Below are positions 40,931 through 50,574 of a stretch of DNA of 64,000 bases, piece after piece. The DNA comes from Psychrobacter sp. (lineage in GTDB: Bacteria > Pseudomonadota > Gammaproteobacteria > Pseudomonadales > Moraxellaceae). A model generated the notes under the pieces. That model saw only the letters and a list, made by a program, of their open reading frames with translations. It ran no database searches and was not told where the DNA came from. The stretch's first letter is position 1; each line of letters starts with the position of its first letter. The stretch is from assembly GCF_030454045.1 (NCBI RefSeq), contig NZ_JAKDJE010000006.1, positions 7,219 through 71,218 of the forward strand, in the 5' to 3' direction. A program made the position numbers and the translations under genes.

Positions 40931-42199
40931 ATGACGACTATTTCACCGACACGTGTGTCGATGTATGACTTCTTATATCATGATACCCAGCCTATCCTAT
41001 CGCTTTTGGCAGATGCCGCACAGCTTTCATTACCACAAGCGCGGCTTGCGATGGATGCCAGCTTGCAGGCGATTATCAGCGCCCTTCTCGCCTACCAGCA
41101 GCAGCATCAAGGAGCAGCCCTGAGTAAGAGACTTTTTGGGCGGGCAGCGGTCAAAGAGTTACGACAATATAACTCCATGAATTTTGCCACCCTGAATACA
41201 ACACTATATCATCGACATGATGCAGCGGATGCTGTTTTTAATAGCAGCGCTCGTGTCATAAAAGTCAGTGATCATATCGCTGAAAAAATTGACGCAACAA
41301 CACAACAAGCTCAAATATTACTCACCTCTTTGTGTGTAATTGCCCTTCGTGAGTTGGCTATTTTGGCAGATTACAGTCAGCTCGATGGGGACGAGTTGAA
41401 TAAATGGTTTGCTTTGCAGCCACAGTTTTTATCTGCTGCACGCTTTGAAGATCAGGCACAAACCTTACCTACCTCTATACCAGCAAGCATTGAGAACGAA
41501 ACAGTAAATACTGAGAACAAATCTGGCACACTGACAGAGCCGAGCGAAAACGAGACAGAATGCTCTATTCAGTCTTTATTATCGAATGCAAAGCAATTAC
41601 GCACTCCACCGCCTTTTGATGATTACTGGTACGAGGTGACTGGCTTCGAACCTGAAGACCATGTTCCTGTACAAGACATGCAGCTGGCAACGGGCAACTA
41701 TCTAAAAGCGATTGGACGCTCACCTGATAACTTGCCGCAGGGTCGTCATAACGATATGTTGGTATTTGAAGAGATGCATGCTATTGCCTTACCGCATCAG
41801 CGCTGGTTACTGCAGTTGGCAAAAATCTCTGACATCTATCTCAGCAGAAACCGTCTGCGTATCAATTCTGAACCGACCACTCCGCCAAAGCCGCCTTTAG
41901 TAAGCTTAGGGCTGATTGGTGGCAACAATGATAATACACCAACGACAACGAGCGAAAAGCCGATAGAATATGACGCTTCCACGCCTCTTTGGAAAAACCC
42001 TGTCATTCTTATTATTATACTTGTCATCGGTGTACTAGGGGCGCTCGCTACGCTCAAATATCAATCGCAAAAGTCTGATGGCGTTGTGCTCGCCACCGAA
42101 GAAATATTAGCACAAGATATCGCTGATGAGCGGCAGCAACAAGATGTCGCTATTGTGAGAGTGGACGATGAAGAGTCTGATACGGCACAAGCTCAATAA
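40931..42199 (+). CDS. Single-pass membrane protein of unknown function
   Basis: 422 residues. Residues about 10-175 are helical, Ala/Leu/Gln-rich and loosely DUF937-like. A polar, Thr/Glu-rich linker covers about 180-220. A second conserved-looking stretch with PPPFDDYWYEVTGFEP lies at about 226-240. One membrane helix (about 356-376) and an acidic tail end the protein. I do not recognise the family with certainty. The ribosome site is weak and the start could be a few codons downstream. Confidence 0.6.
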   Translation: MTTISPTRVSMYDFLYHDTQPILSLLADAAQLSLPQARLAMDASLQAIISALLAYQQQHQGAALSKRLFGRAAVKELRQYNSMNFATLNTTLYHRHDAADAVFNSSARVIKVSDHIAEKIDATTQQAQILLTSLCVIALRELAILADYSQLDGDELNKWFALQPQFLSAARFEDQAQTLPTSIPASIENETVNTENKSGTLTEPSENETECSIQSLLSNAKQLRTPPPFDDYWYEVTGFEPEDHVPVQDMQLATGNYLKAIGRSPDNLPQGRHNDMLVFEEMHAIALPHQRWLLQLAKISDIYLSRNRLRINSEPTTPPKPPLVSLGLIGGNNDNTPTTTSEKPIEYDASTPLWKNPVILIIILVIGVLGALATLKYQSQKSDGVVLATEEILAQDIADERQQQDVAIVRVDDEESDTAQAQ

Positions 42200-42261
42200 A
42201 GACATGTGCAGTTAATAAAGAGTTGTTCAAAACAGAGGCTTGATAGAAACGCATCAGCCAT

Positions 42262-42297
42262 AAAAAAAGAGGCGCTATTTATATAGGCCTCTTTTTT
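42262..42297. terminator. Bidirectional terminator, convergent with argG
   Basis: AAAAAAGAGGC pairs with GCCTCTTTTTT across a 13-base loop; A- and T-runs on both sides serve both neighbours. Confidence 0.88.
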
Positions 42298-42344
42298 ATT
42301 GCTATTGAACTAAATACTTAATTAACTAAGTACAATCGAAATGC

Positions 42345-43583
42345 TTATTTAGACAAATCGCGACCACGGCTAGCTTCGATAGCTAAACGCAGACCATTTA
42401 GACGGATAAAACCTTCTGCGTCTTTTTGATCGTAAGCACCTGCATCATCTTCGAAAGTTGCAATTTTTTCGTCAAATAACGAATCATCTGACTTACGACC
42501 GACGACGCTCACAGCACCTTTGTATAATTTTACACGTACGGTACCGTTGACGTACTCTTGTGATTTGTCAATCAATGCCTGTAGCATCATACGCTCAGGG
42601 CTGAACCAATAGCCATTGTAGATGATTTTTGCATAGCGTGGCATGAGCTCATCTTTTAGATGGGCGGCTTCGCGATCAAGCGTTAGAGACTCGATACCGC
42701 GATGCGCTTTCAGCATAATCGTGCCAGCTGGCGTCTCGTAGCAACCACGTGACTTCATACCGACATAACGGTTTTCAACGATATCTAAACGACCGATACC
42801 ATGTTTACCGCCAATTTCATTCAGCTTAATCATGACTTCATAAGGCTTTAGCGCTTCGCCATCGATAGCAACGATGTCCCCTTTCTTGTATTCTAGTTCT
42901 AGATATTGCGCTTCATCAGGCGCGTCTTCTGGGCTGACAGACCAGCGCCACATGTCTTCTTCTGCTTCAGTGTACGGCTCTTCTAAAACGCCACCTTCAT
43001 AAGAGATATGTAGCAAGTTGGCATCCATTGAATAAGGAGATTTTTTCTTATTGCCTGCATAATCGATTGCGATATCATGCTCTTCGGCATATTGCATCAA
43101 GCTTTCGCGACTTGATAAATCCCACTCACGCCAAGGAGCAATCGTTACCACGTCTGGTGACAATGCAACCGCACCCAGCTCAAAACGAACTTGGTCATTA
43201 CCTTTACCAGTCGCGCCATGACTGATGGCATCGGCATTATGTTCTTTAGCAATCTCAACCAAACGCTTAGCGATTAGTGGACGGGCGATAGACGTACCGA
43301 GTAAATACTCACCTTCATAAATGGCATTGGCACGGAACATAGGGAATACGTAATCACGGGCAAACTCTTCGCGCAAATCTTCGATATGGATGTGCTTGAT
43401 GCCCATTGCTTGAGCTTTGGCTCTTGCTGGCTCAACTTCTTCGCCTTGACCGATATCAGCGGTAAAGGTGATCACTTCCGCATCATAGGTTTCTTGCAGC
43501 CATTTAGCGATGATTGAGGTATCAAGACCACCTGAGTATGCCAATACGATTTTATTAATATTTTTTGGATCAAGTTGAGCCAT
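42345..43583 (-). CDS. argG: Argininosuccinate synthase
   Basis: 412 residues. The N-terminal ATP pyrophosphatase loop AYSGGLDTSI (14-23) and the conserved YSMDANLLHISYEGG segment are intact. It joins citrulline and aspartate in arginine synthesis. This is the roughly 400-residue argG type rather than the longer E. coli one. Single-gene unit, divergent from pyrC. Ribosome site CAGGAG ahead of the ATG. Confidence 0.97.
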   Translation of the reverse strand: MAQLDPKNINKIVLAYSGGLDTSIIAKWLQETYDAEVITFTADIGQGEEVEPARAKAQAMGIKHIHIEDLREEFARDYVFPMFRANAIYEGEYLLGTSIARPLIAKRLVEIAKEHNADAISHGATGKGNDQVRFELGAVALSPDVVTIAPWREWDLSSRESLMQYAEEHDIAIDYAGNKKKSPYSMDANLLHISYEGGVLEEPYTEAEEDMWRWSVSPEDAPDEAQYLELEYKKGDIVAIDGEALKPYEVMIKLNEIGGKHGIGRLDIVENRYVGMKSRGCYETPAGTIMLKAHRGIESLTLDREAAHLKDELMPRYAKIIYNGYWFSPERMMLQALIDKSQEYVNGTVRVKLYKGAVSVVGRKSDDSLFDEKIATFEDDAGAYDQKDAEGFIRLNGLRLAIEASRGRDLSK

Positions 43584-43874
43584 GAAAAACTCCTGTCATG
43601 AGAATATAGTTTTGGTAAATACGCGACGATTAGATTAAAAGCAAATTGAAATACAATTATCTGCTCAGTGTACATCATATTTACTATAGGCAAAAGTCTA
43701 ACTGCCATAAGGCGTGTGCTTTTGGCTTAAATCTTAAAAAGGGTTAAATAATACTCAATGAATTATGTACAGATATTTCGCCTTATATTTAGTCAACTGG
43801 GCAAATCTGTTATGATAGCCGTACACTATTACCCATTTTTTTCTTTATTTGACGATATTGAGCGCTTTGACACT

Positions 43875-44945
43875 ATGACTGATTCGATTAGAGAGTTGAC
43901 CATCCTTCAGCCAGATGATTGGCATATTCATTTGCGCGACGATCAAGCTTTGAGCACCACTGTGCCGCACGCCGCAGGTAGCTTCAACCGTGTGATCTGT
44001 ATGCCAAATCTGGTGCCTCCCGTCAAAAACGTCCATGATGCTCATGCCTATCGCGCTCGTATTATGGAGACGCTTGCGGCTAGTGATTTGAGTCTTGAGC
44101 GCAAGTCCGCTTTTGATCCGCGTATGACGTTATACTTAACGGACAATACCACCGCTCAAGATATTGAGTTAGCAGCACAATCAGGTATCGTACAAGCGGT
44201 CAAACTCTATCCTGCTGGAGCGACCACCAACTCTGCAGATGGCGTGACCAATATCAACGCTTGTGTGGATGTTTTTGAAGCATTAGAAAAACATAACCTA
44301 CCGCTGCTGATACATGGTGAGGTGACACAAGATCATGTAGATATCTTTGATCGCGAAAAACGCTTTTTAGATGAAGTGTTGGCACAAATCATCATCAAGT
44401 TCCCAACCCTAAAAATCGTCGTCGAACATATTACAACCAGTGATGCAGCAGATTTTGTATTGTCTCAAGGCAATCATGTTGCCGCTACCATCACGCCGCA
44501 GCATTTGATGTTTAACCGCAATCACTTACTGGTTGGCGGTATCAAACCGCATTTTTATTGCTTACCTATCTTAAAGCGTGAAAGCCATCAAAAAGTACTA
44601 TTGGATGTTGCCACCAGTGGTAATCCAAAGTTCTTCTTAGGCACCGACTCTGCACCCCATGCCACGCACAAAAAAGAAGCCGCTTGTGGCTGTGCTGGCT
44701 GCTACAGCTCAGCTACCGCCTTACCGCTTTATGCGACTGCCTTTGATAGTGTGGGCAAAATAGACAAATTAGAGGGTTTTGCTAGCCGTTTTGGTGCTCA
44801 ATTTTATGGTCTTCCTTTAAACGAAGACACCATTACCCTTGTCAATACACCGATGCAAGTTCCGACTGAATATCCTTATTTTGATAATACCTCATTAACG
44901 CCATTAATGGCGGGCGAGACGCTGCCTTGGTCTCTTAAGGTATAG
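43875..44945 (+). CDS. pyrC: Dihydroorotase
   Basis: 356 residues from ATG at 43875, chosen because PyrC proteins begin near MTDSIRELTILQPDDWHIHLRD; the frame is open another 39 codons upstream but that part is unlike PyrC and contains a likely -10 box (TATGAT). Zinc ligands are in HIHLRD, the carboxylated Lys in VKLYPAGATTNS, and further ligands in HGEV, EHITT and GTDSAPH. It closes dihydroorotate in pyrimidine synthesis; pyrG in the same window acts later in the pathway. Confidence 0.95.
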   Translation: MTDSIRELTILQPDDWHIHLRDDQALSTTVPHAAGSFNRVICMPNLVPPVKNVHDAHAYRARIMETLAASDLSLERKSAFDPRMTLYLTDNTTAQDIELAAQSGIVQAVKLYPAGATTNSADGVTNINACVDVFEALEKHNLPLLIHGEVTQDHVDIFDREKRFLDEVLAQIIIKFPTLKIVVEHITTSDAADFVLSQGNHVAATITPQHLMFNRNHLLVGGIKPHFYCLPILKRESHQKVLLDVATSGNPKFFLGTDSAPHATHKKEAACGCAGCYSSATALPLYATAFDSVGKIDKLEGFASRFGAQFYGLPLNEDTITLVNTPMQVPTEYPYFDNTSLTPLMAGETLPWSLKV

Positions 44946-45009
44946 CATGCCCAGAGCTTAGCGTTTCCAAAACGCCGCACACCCAAAGCGACTTATTATT
45001 TTTACTATG

Positions 45010-45045
45010 ACGCCTTTGTACGAATCCTTTTTAGTACAAAGGCGT
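45010..45045 (+). terminator. Stem-loop after pyrC
   Basis: Perfect 12-bp stem (45010-45021 with 45034-45045) with 12-base loop and a short TATT tail; probable terminator of pyrC. Confidence 0.6.
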
Positions 45046-45117
45046 TATTGATGTCATAAAATGATAACCTTACCACTCAATATACCTGTACGACTGATAA
45101 AAGTGATTTAACGTGAT

Positions 45118-45897
45118 ATGACCACTCAAAATACAACCGCCTTACCTGACGCAGATTTATCAACGCCTACGGATGCCCATCTTAGTGTGACTCCAAATAC
45201 AGCTACTGAAGACAAGTTAAGCGATGAGCAAGGCCCCATCAGCCTAAAAGATCGATTTCGCAAATTTTTACCAGTGGTAGTCGATGTCGAAACAGCGGGT
45301 TTTAACTCTCAAACTGATGCGCTATTAGAAATCGCCTGCATTCCTATACTACTTGATGATCAGGGTGTCTTTTATCCAGGTGATTCGCTCAATGCGCATA
45401 TTGAACCGTTTGAAGGGGCGAATTTAGAGCCAAGCGCCTTAGCCTTTACTGGTATAGACCCTAACAATCCAATGCGCAAGGCCATTGCTGAAGACGAAAA
45501 AACCGCGCTCCGTCGTATTTTTAAAGGTTTAAAAGACGTGCGCCGTGAGACAGAATGTCGTCAATGTGTACTGATTGGGCACAACGCGCATTTCGATTTG
45601 GCCTTTCTCAATGCAGCTGTGCTACGAACCAATAGTAAGAACCACAATCCGTTTCATAACTTCTCAGTATTTGACACCGTCACTTTGTCAGCGCTAGCAT
45701 TTGGTCAGACTGTATTGGCGCGCGCTTGCAAGGCAGCAGGGCTTGAGTTTGATGGCAAAAATGCACACTCAGCACTGTATGACACTCAAAAAACAGCTGA
45801 GCTGTTTTGTCACATACTCAACCATTATCCTATGCTAGCCACTACCATGAATAATGAAGAAACTACAGAAGAGCCTACCAATAGCGATAGTCAATAA
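45118..45897 (+). CDS. rnt: Ribonuclease T
   Basis: 259 residues, with about 45 extra residues at the N-terminus compared with E. coli RNase T. DEDDh exonuclease motifs: VVDVETAGFN (about 57), IGHNAHFDLAFLNA and HSALYDTQKTAELF. RNase T trims tRNA and other stable RNA 3' ends. The N-terminal extension is polar and Thr/Asp-rich. The real start might be lower down, but the ATG at 45118 is accepted. Confidence 0.94.
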   Translation: MTTQNTTALPDADLSTPTDAHLSVTPNTATEDKLSDEQGPISLKDRFRKFLPVVVDVETAGFNSQTDALLEIACIPILLDDQGVFYPGDSLNAHIEPFEGANLEPSALAFTGIDPNNPMRKAIAEDEKTALRRIFKGLKDVRRETECRQCVLIGHNAHFDLAFLNAAVLRTNSKNHNPFHNFSVFDTVTLSALAFGQTVLARACKAAGLEFDGKNAHSALYDTQKTAELFCHILNHYPMLATTMNNEETTEEPTNSDSQ

Positions 45898-46176
45898 GTC
45901 ACATATCATATATTGCCAATCATACATAATAGTGCTATTTGTAATACTTGATGACTTTGACATCTTGATTTGAAACTCAATAGGGATATAGTTGATATTA
46001 TCAGTGAACAGGTGGCTCTATTTTTATGATAATCACTGTCATATTTTTGGATGTACAGTCTGATCTATAATAAGAAATCGCTTCTGAGCGATGCAAATAT
46101 ATCCTATAGATGGTTTAAGTTGCTCACTCTGTCTTGATAGCGAGTATTATCAGGACCTAATAGGAGGGACTTTATT
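45898..46176. other. Intergenic region between rnt and the small basic protein
   Basis: 279 bases, AT-rich, nothing identifiable apart from the AGGAGG ribosome site of the next gene. Confidence 0.5.
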
Positions 46177-46374
46177 ATGGATCCACACCTTAAATTATGG
46201 GGAACCATCCTCGGCTATATGCTGCTCGCGTTGACTATTAGTACATGTACTTCCCTATGGATTCGGCATCATTTGAAGCGCAAAGACTTACATCCTCGCC
46301 GCGCTATCAAAAAAAGATATTTAATTTTAAAAAGACGTAGAAAAAGGCTTGACAGGAAACGCAGACGCTATTAA
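46177..46374 (+). CDS. Small membrane protein with polybasic tail
   Basis: 65 residues with an AGGAGG ribosome site. One hydrophobic helix (about 9-28), then 36 residues with about 20 Lys/Arg, so the tail would stay in the cytoplasm and could touch nucleic acid or the membrane surface. No family recognised. The strong ribosome site supports a real gene. Confidence 0.65.
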   Translation: MDPHLKLWGTILGYMLLALTISTCTSLWIRHHLKRKDLHPRRAIKKRYLILKRRRKRLDRKRRRY

Positions 46375-46426
46375 AATACGCACCACTTCAGCATAAATGG
46401 TGAAAGCAGTTGAAGTGTTGTTACTA

Positions 46427-46502
46427 GTCCCCATCGTCTAGAGGCCTAGGACACCGCCCTTTCACGGCGGTAACGGGGGTTCGAATCCCCCTGGGGACGC
46501 CA
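46427..46502 (+). tRNA. tRNA-Glu (anticodon TTC)
   Basis: 76 nt with full cloverleaf: acceptor GTCCCCA/TGGGGAC, anticodon stem CCGCC/GGCGG with loop CTTTCAC (anticodon TTC at 46461-46463), T-loop GGTTCGAATCC, discriminator G and encoded CCA. Confidence 0.98.
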
Positions 46503-46570
46503 CTATTTTGGCGTCACTTATTAGCACTTTTGCCAAGGCTTAAGGTTAGACTAATAAGTACACCACCAAA

Positions 46571-46607
46571 AAGCCCCTTCATAATTTGTTATGAAGGGGC
46601 TTTTTTT
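46571..46607 (+). terminator. Terminator after tRNA-Glu
   Basis: Perfect 14-bp stem (46571-46584 with 46589-46602), TTTG loop, then a run of T. Confidence 0.93.
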
Positions 46608-46640
46608 ATGCCTATTGCTTAGTCCTCAAATTATTTATTC

Positions 46641-46672
46641 AAAAAAGCCAGCAATAGATGCTGGCTTTTTTC
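46641..46672. terminator. Bidirectional terminator, tRNA-Glu / BLUF gene
   Basis: AAAAAAGCCAGCA pairs with TGCTGGCTTTTTT across a short loop; on the minus strand it follows the BLUF gene. Confidence 0.88.
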
Positions 46673-46720
46673 AAATGTATCCTAGATTAAATTGTGCTTA
46701 CTACGATATGTCTTTAGCGA

Positions 46721-47329
46721 TTACAGCATTAACCATAATAAAGTAGCCGCTATCATCAAGCCCAATACAGTTTGAATCAAAAAGAAAGCTTGATGTTGAC
46801 CCACAACCTTACTTAGCGCCACTCCTAGCGTACTATATTTGATAGGAGAGGTATCGACCTCGCCTGTTCTATTTTGTTTCTCGTAATAGTCTTGTAGGAT
46901 ATCCAAGAATTTTCTCCACTGATCAGACTTCCATGTATAAGGCTTGAATGGCATTAATGGTTTGAGCTCAGGGTCTTTAGTCATCCAGCGCTCAAGGGTA
47001 ATGGAGCGTAATGACCAACTGACAAAACGGCGCTCTGTAATCTCTGAAAAATCTAAGATTTCCAATTCTTTATGTCGGTCATCGATCAACAAGCGATTTT
47101 TTAGATTGGTGAGTGCTTGCTCTGAACCTTCCACGCACTGAAAAAAATAACCATTGCCATAGCAAAGAATGCCGGTGATGTCATCGGCATGGTTACGTTC
47201 TACGGCAGTCTCTGAGATATCATTAAGCGTGCTAGGGCTTGAAAGACCAGTAGAGGTGATCCGGCTTATATATACAAGCTGGCAGAGATCTGTTGTTACT
47301 GGATTTGTCGAATCATTGATTGTTGACAA
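46721..47329 (-). CDS. BLUF blue-light photoreceptor with C-terminal membrane helix
   Basis: 202 residues from a TTG at 47329 with GGGAG seven bases upstream. The BLUF domain (about 15-120) has the flavin-switch Tyr20, Gln64 in FFQCVEG, Asn46, and Trp105, so it should be photoactive. A linker follows and a hydrophobic helix (about 182-202) ends the protein. Short BLUF proteins such as BlsA of Acinetobacter regulate motility and biofilm through protein contacts. The membrane tail here is unusual. Confidence 0.9.
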   Translation of the reverse strand: MSTINDSTNPVTTDLCQLVYISRITSTGLSSPSTLNDISETAVERNHADDITGILCYGNGYFFQCVEGSEQALTNLKNRLLIDDRHKELEILDFSEITERRFVSWSLRSITLERWMTKDPELKPLMPFKPYTWKSDQWRKFLDILQDYYEKQNRTGEVDTSPIKYSTLGVALSKVVGQHQAFFLIQTVLGLMIAATLLWLML

Positions 47330-47618
47330 TCAGCTTCTCCCTATGACTGGGTAAATATCGCTAAAACAATCATACTAACTTCAGAAAAATATAGAGACAA
47401 CATAACTAAGCGTCATGTTTTTCTCTGATATATTGTTGATTTTATAAGTTTTTATATTAATTGTATTAAGTTAGTTACATCATAGGCTAGATTGGTCATC
47501 AAATCAACCTCTTATTGAAAATTGAGCCTGCTTGTATACAAAAATATATGGCCAAGAGAGCTATTTATATCTGCTATCTGATACAAATAGAGGTTCATTC
47601 AATAAGTGGATTTGAACA

Positions 47619-48365
47619 TCATAATGATTGAGCAGTCAATATTGCTGCTAGGACGATGGCATCATCAGGATAAGTGAGTTTGATATTCTGTCGGCTACCA
47701 GGCACGAGGCGAATTGGCAATGCTAACTGCTCAAAAGCACTGGCCTCATCTGTAATAGCGATCTGCTGCTCAGCGACGTAACTTAAGACTCGTTTTAGCT
47801 CACCCAAGCGAAAGACTTGCGGGGTTTGTGCTTGCCACATATTACTGCGATCAACTGTACCTTTTATATAAGGGATGAGTGTATAAGGAATCTGCTGTCC
47901 TTGCTCTGTCGATGCAGGTTGCTGATAGGAAGTTTTTAGCGTATCCGCCACTGGTGCTGCTAGTATGGCGCCATAAGGCTCCTGCATCGCTGCTTCAATC
48001 ACTTGGTTAATATCTAAACTCGGCACGGCAGGGCGTGCTGCGTCGTGAATCAGCACCAGATCTGACTCCTTGGCACCTGACTGACTGATTGCCTCTACTC
48101 CTGCTTGAACTGATTGCCAGCGCTCTGCCCCGCCAACTGTGTAACGTATAGGTAGCTCAAACGTTAGCTCTCGTGCGGTGCTGTCATCAGCCGCTACGAC
48201 CAATAGACATTCATCGATATAATTACTAAGACCGAGCCGTGCCACACTATGCTGCAGTAACGTCTGCTCTTGTAGCATTATGTACTGTTTGGCAATCGAG
48301 GCACCAAAACGACTGCCGCGACCAGCTGCAACAATCATGGCATGGATATTGGGGGATGTATTCAT
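47619..48365 (-). CDS. ispD: 2-C-methyl-D-erythritol 4-phosphate cytidylyltransferase
   Basis: 248 residues. CTP-binding signature AAGRGSRFG (12-20) and KQY nearby, the HDAARP motif (about 105-110), and a C-terminal DD-x-x motif. Third step of the MEP isoprenoid pathway. Downstream of ftsB in the conserved gammaproteobacterial order; here 113 bases separate them. Confidence 0.95.
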   Translation of the reverse strand: MNTSPNIHAMIVAAGRGSRFGASIAKQYIMLQEQTLLQHSVARLGLSNYIDECLLVVAADDSTARELTFELPIRYTVGGAERWQSVQAGVEAISQSGAKESDLVLIHDAARPAVPSLDINQVIEAAMQEPYGAILAAPVADTLKTSYQQPASTEQGQQIPYTLIPYIKGTVDRSNMWQAQTPQVFRLGELKRVLSYVAEQQIAITDEASAFEQLALPIRLVPGSRQNIKLTYPDDAIVLAAILTAQSL

Positions 48366-48478
48366 AATGTGGTACTCATGGTTAGGCCATGACAGTATAG
48401 GTAAAACGAGATGATAAAAGCTAGAAATAGCGAATAATGCTATGGTAAATGAGGAGAGCTGGTATCGCGCCGTAACAG

Positions 48479-48787
48479 CTAATAACGACTGTGGGTGGTT
48501 GGTGCGGTAGATACTTGGACAAAGGTCTCATTTGGCTTGATTAAGCCCAAATCTAAACGAGCATGCTCTTCGACCGCCTCAAGCCCCGTTTTAAGGTCTT
48601 GAACATCGGTACGTAATAGATGATTTGCGGCAACTTGATTGTCATTCAATCGCTGCTGCTCCTCAATTTGAGCCGTCAACTTATTGTGCTCAAACCGACC
48701 ATTTTCACCCAACCAATACTGATATTGCAGTCCTAACAAGACGGCAACAGCTAAAGCAAGTAGTATAAATTGGCTAAAATATTTCAT
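48479..48787 (-). CDS. ftsB: Cell division protein FtsB
   Basis: 102 residues: one N-terminal membrane helix (about 4-22) and a periplasmic coiled coil (about 30-75) with the ARLDLGLIKPNETFVQV segment typical of FtsB. It forms the FtsQLB complex at the divisome. It follows eno, as in other gammaproteobacteria. Confidence 0.93.
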   Translation of the reverse strand: MKYFSQFILLALAVAVLLGLQYQYWLGENGRFEHNKLTAQIEEQQRLNDNQVAANHLLRTDVQDLKTGLEAVEEHARLDLGLIKPNETFVQVSTAPTTHSRY

Positions 48788-48944
48788 AAGAGGATAACGC
48801 CAAACGATATAAGAAAATAGTATGGGGGTTTTGGACTGATGAGGCGATATATAACCAATGATATATCGCCCAGTTTTGATTATTTCAGCTTAGAAGCTTA
48901 ATTTTTTTGATACAAAAAGCCCATCAAAAAATCGAGCTGACCTC

Positions 48945-50261
48945 TTAACCGCGTAGACCGATAAACTCTTCGCGGCCACGATAGCTTGCACGCACTTGCT
49001 GCTCGATACGTAGCAATTGGTTGTACTTAGCAACGCGGTCTGAGCGACATAGTGAGCCTGTTTTGATCTGACCGGCAGCGGTACCGACTGCTAAATCTGC
49101 AATGGTGCTGTCCTCAGTCTCACCTGAACGATGTGAGATAATCGTGGCATAGCCGTTTTTCTTCGCCATATAAATCGCATCTAGCGTCTCTGACAAGGTA
49201 CCAATTTGATTGAATTTAATCAAGATAGCATTGGCAATATGCTTATCAATGCCTTCTTGCAAGATCGCAGGATTGGTCACAAATAGATCGTCACCGACCA
49301 ACTGAACTTTATCGCCAATCTGCTCAGTCAGATACTTCCAACCATCCCAATCTGACTCATCAAGACCATCTTCAATAGAGATAATAGGATACTGACGCGT
49401 GAGCCCAACGAGATAGTCTGAGAACCCTTGGCTATCGAAAGCTTTGTTGCCTTCGCCTGCCAAGACGTATTGACCGTTCTTGTAAAATTCACTAGCCGCA
49501 CAATCTAGTGCAAGATGAATATCTTCACCAGCTTTGTAGCCAACTTGTTCAATCGCTTGCATGATGACGGTGATGGCTTCTTCGTTGCTACGCAAATTCG
49601 GTGCAAAACCCCCTTCATCACCCACAGCAGTATTTAGGCCGTGTGACTTCAATACAGACTTCAAGCTATGGAAAATCTCAGTACCTGCACGTAGCGCTTC
49701 TGAAAAACTGGTAAAGCCAACTGGCTCAATCATAAACTCTTGAATATCAACGGTATTGTCCGCGTGCTCACCACCATTCAAGATGTTCATCATTGGTACA
49801 GGCATGGTCAATGACGTCTGATTACGCAAGTTAGCAATATACTGATGCAGTGGCAGGTTTTGTGACTTGGCAGCAGCTTTTGCAGTGGCAAGTGACACCG
49901 CAAGCATTGCATTGGCACCCAAGCTTTCTTTATTTTCTGTACCATCTAGCGCAATCATGGCATCATCGATACCTTGCTGCTCAGTCACATCTTTGTCGAT
50001 CAAAGCACTGCGAATCTGACTATTGACGTTAGAGACGGCTTTTTTGACGCCTTTACCCATATAGCGAGACTTGTCGCCATCACGTAACTCAAGCGCTTCA
50101 CGTGAGCCTGTGGATGCGCCACTTGGCGCCGCAGCACGGCCGACAGTGCCATCAGCTAAGATCACATCAGCTTCGATAGTTGGGTTGCCGCGCGAGTCTA
50201 AAATTTCACGAGCGCGAATGTCTTTAATTGCGGTGACGTTGTTGGTTTCTTCAGCGTACAT
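48945..50261 (-). CDS. eno: Enolase
   Basis: 438 residues. Conserved RGNPTIEADV near the N-terminus, catalytic Glu/Lys segments, and the SHRSGETEDSTIADLAVG signature. It converts 2-phosphoglycerate to phosphoenolpyruvate and is a degradosome partner in many bacteria. In most relatives kdsA lies directly upstream, but here a copper module intervenes. Confidence 0.97.
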   Translation of the reverse strand: MYAEETNNVTAIKDIRAREILDSRGNPTIEADVILADGTVGRAAAPSGASTGSREALELRDGDKSRYMGKGVKKAVSNVNSQIRSALIDKDVTEQQGIDDAMIALDGTENKESLGANAMLAVSLATAKAAAKSQNLPLHQYIANLRNQTSLTMPVPMMNILNGGEHADNTVDIQEFMIEPVGFTSFSEALRAGTEIFHSLKSVLKSHGLNTAVGDEGGFAPNLRSNEEAITVIMQAIEQVGYKAGEDIHLALDCAASEFYKNGQYVLAGEGNKAFDSQGFSDYLVGLTRQYPIISIEDGLDESDWDGWKYLTEQIGDKVQLVGDDLFVTNPAILQEGIDKHIANAILIKFNQIGTLSETLDAIYMAKKNGYATIISHRSGETEDSTIADLAVGTAAGQIKTGSLCRSDRVAKYNQLLRIEQQVRASYRGREEFIGLRG

Positions 50262-50574
50262 AATGTCTGTTAATTCCTTTGGTCATGCCAAGTTTGTGAG
50301 ATAAATAACGGCAGCTAGCATACAAAAAAGATAAAGCAAAATATCGTATAGCTCATATACCTAAAACCCCTTCAATCCTTACTGCCATGTGGCTATGCTT
50401 GCACACGATAGACGGTTTATTAATTGGGTTAATGCTAGGCTATAGTGCTTGGCATCATAGCATATATTTTACCAAACTTCCTTTATCTTACACTCACTTG
50501 CACTCATAAATATAATCAGGGTTAGCGGCGTCTAGTGCAGCGCGATTGTCTGTGTCTATGACATATCAGAGCGA
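50262..50574. other. Intergenic region eno / copper ATPase
   Basis: 313 bases, AT-rich, no gene or clear terminator. It holds the eno promoter region and the 3' end of the copA transcript. Confidence 0.5.
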
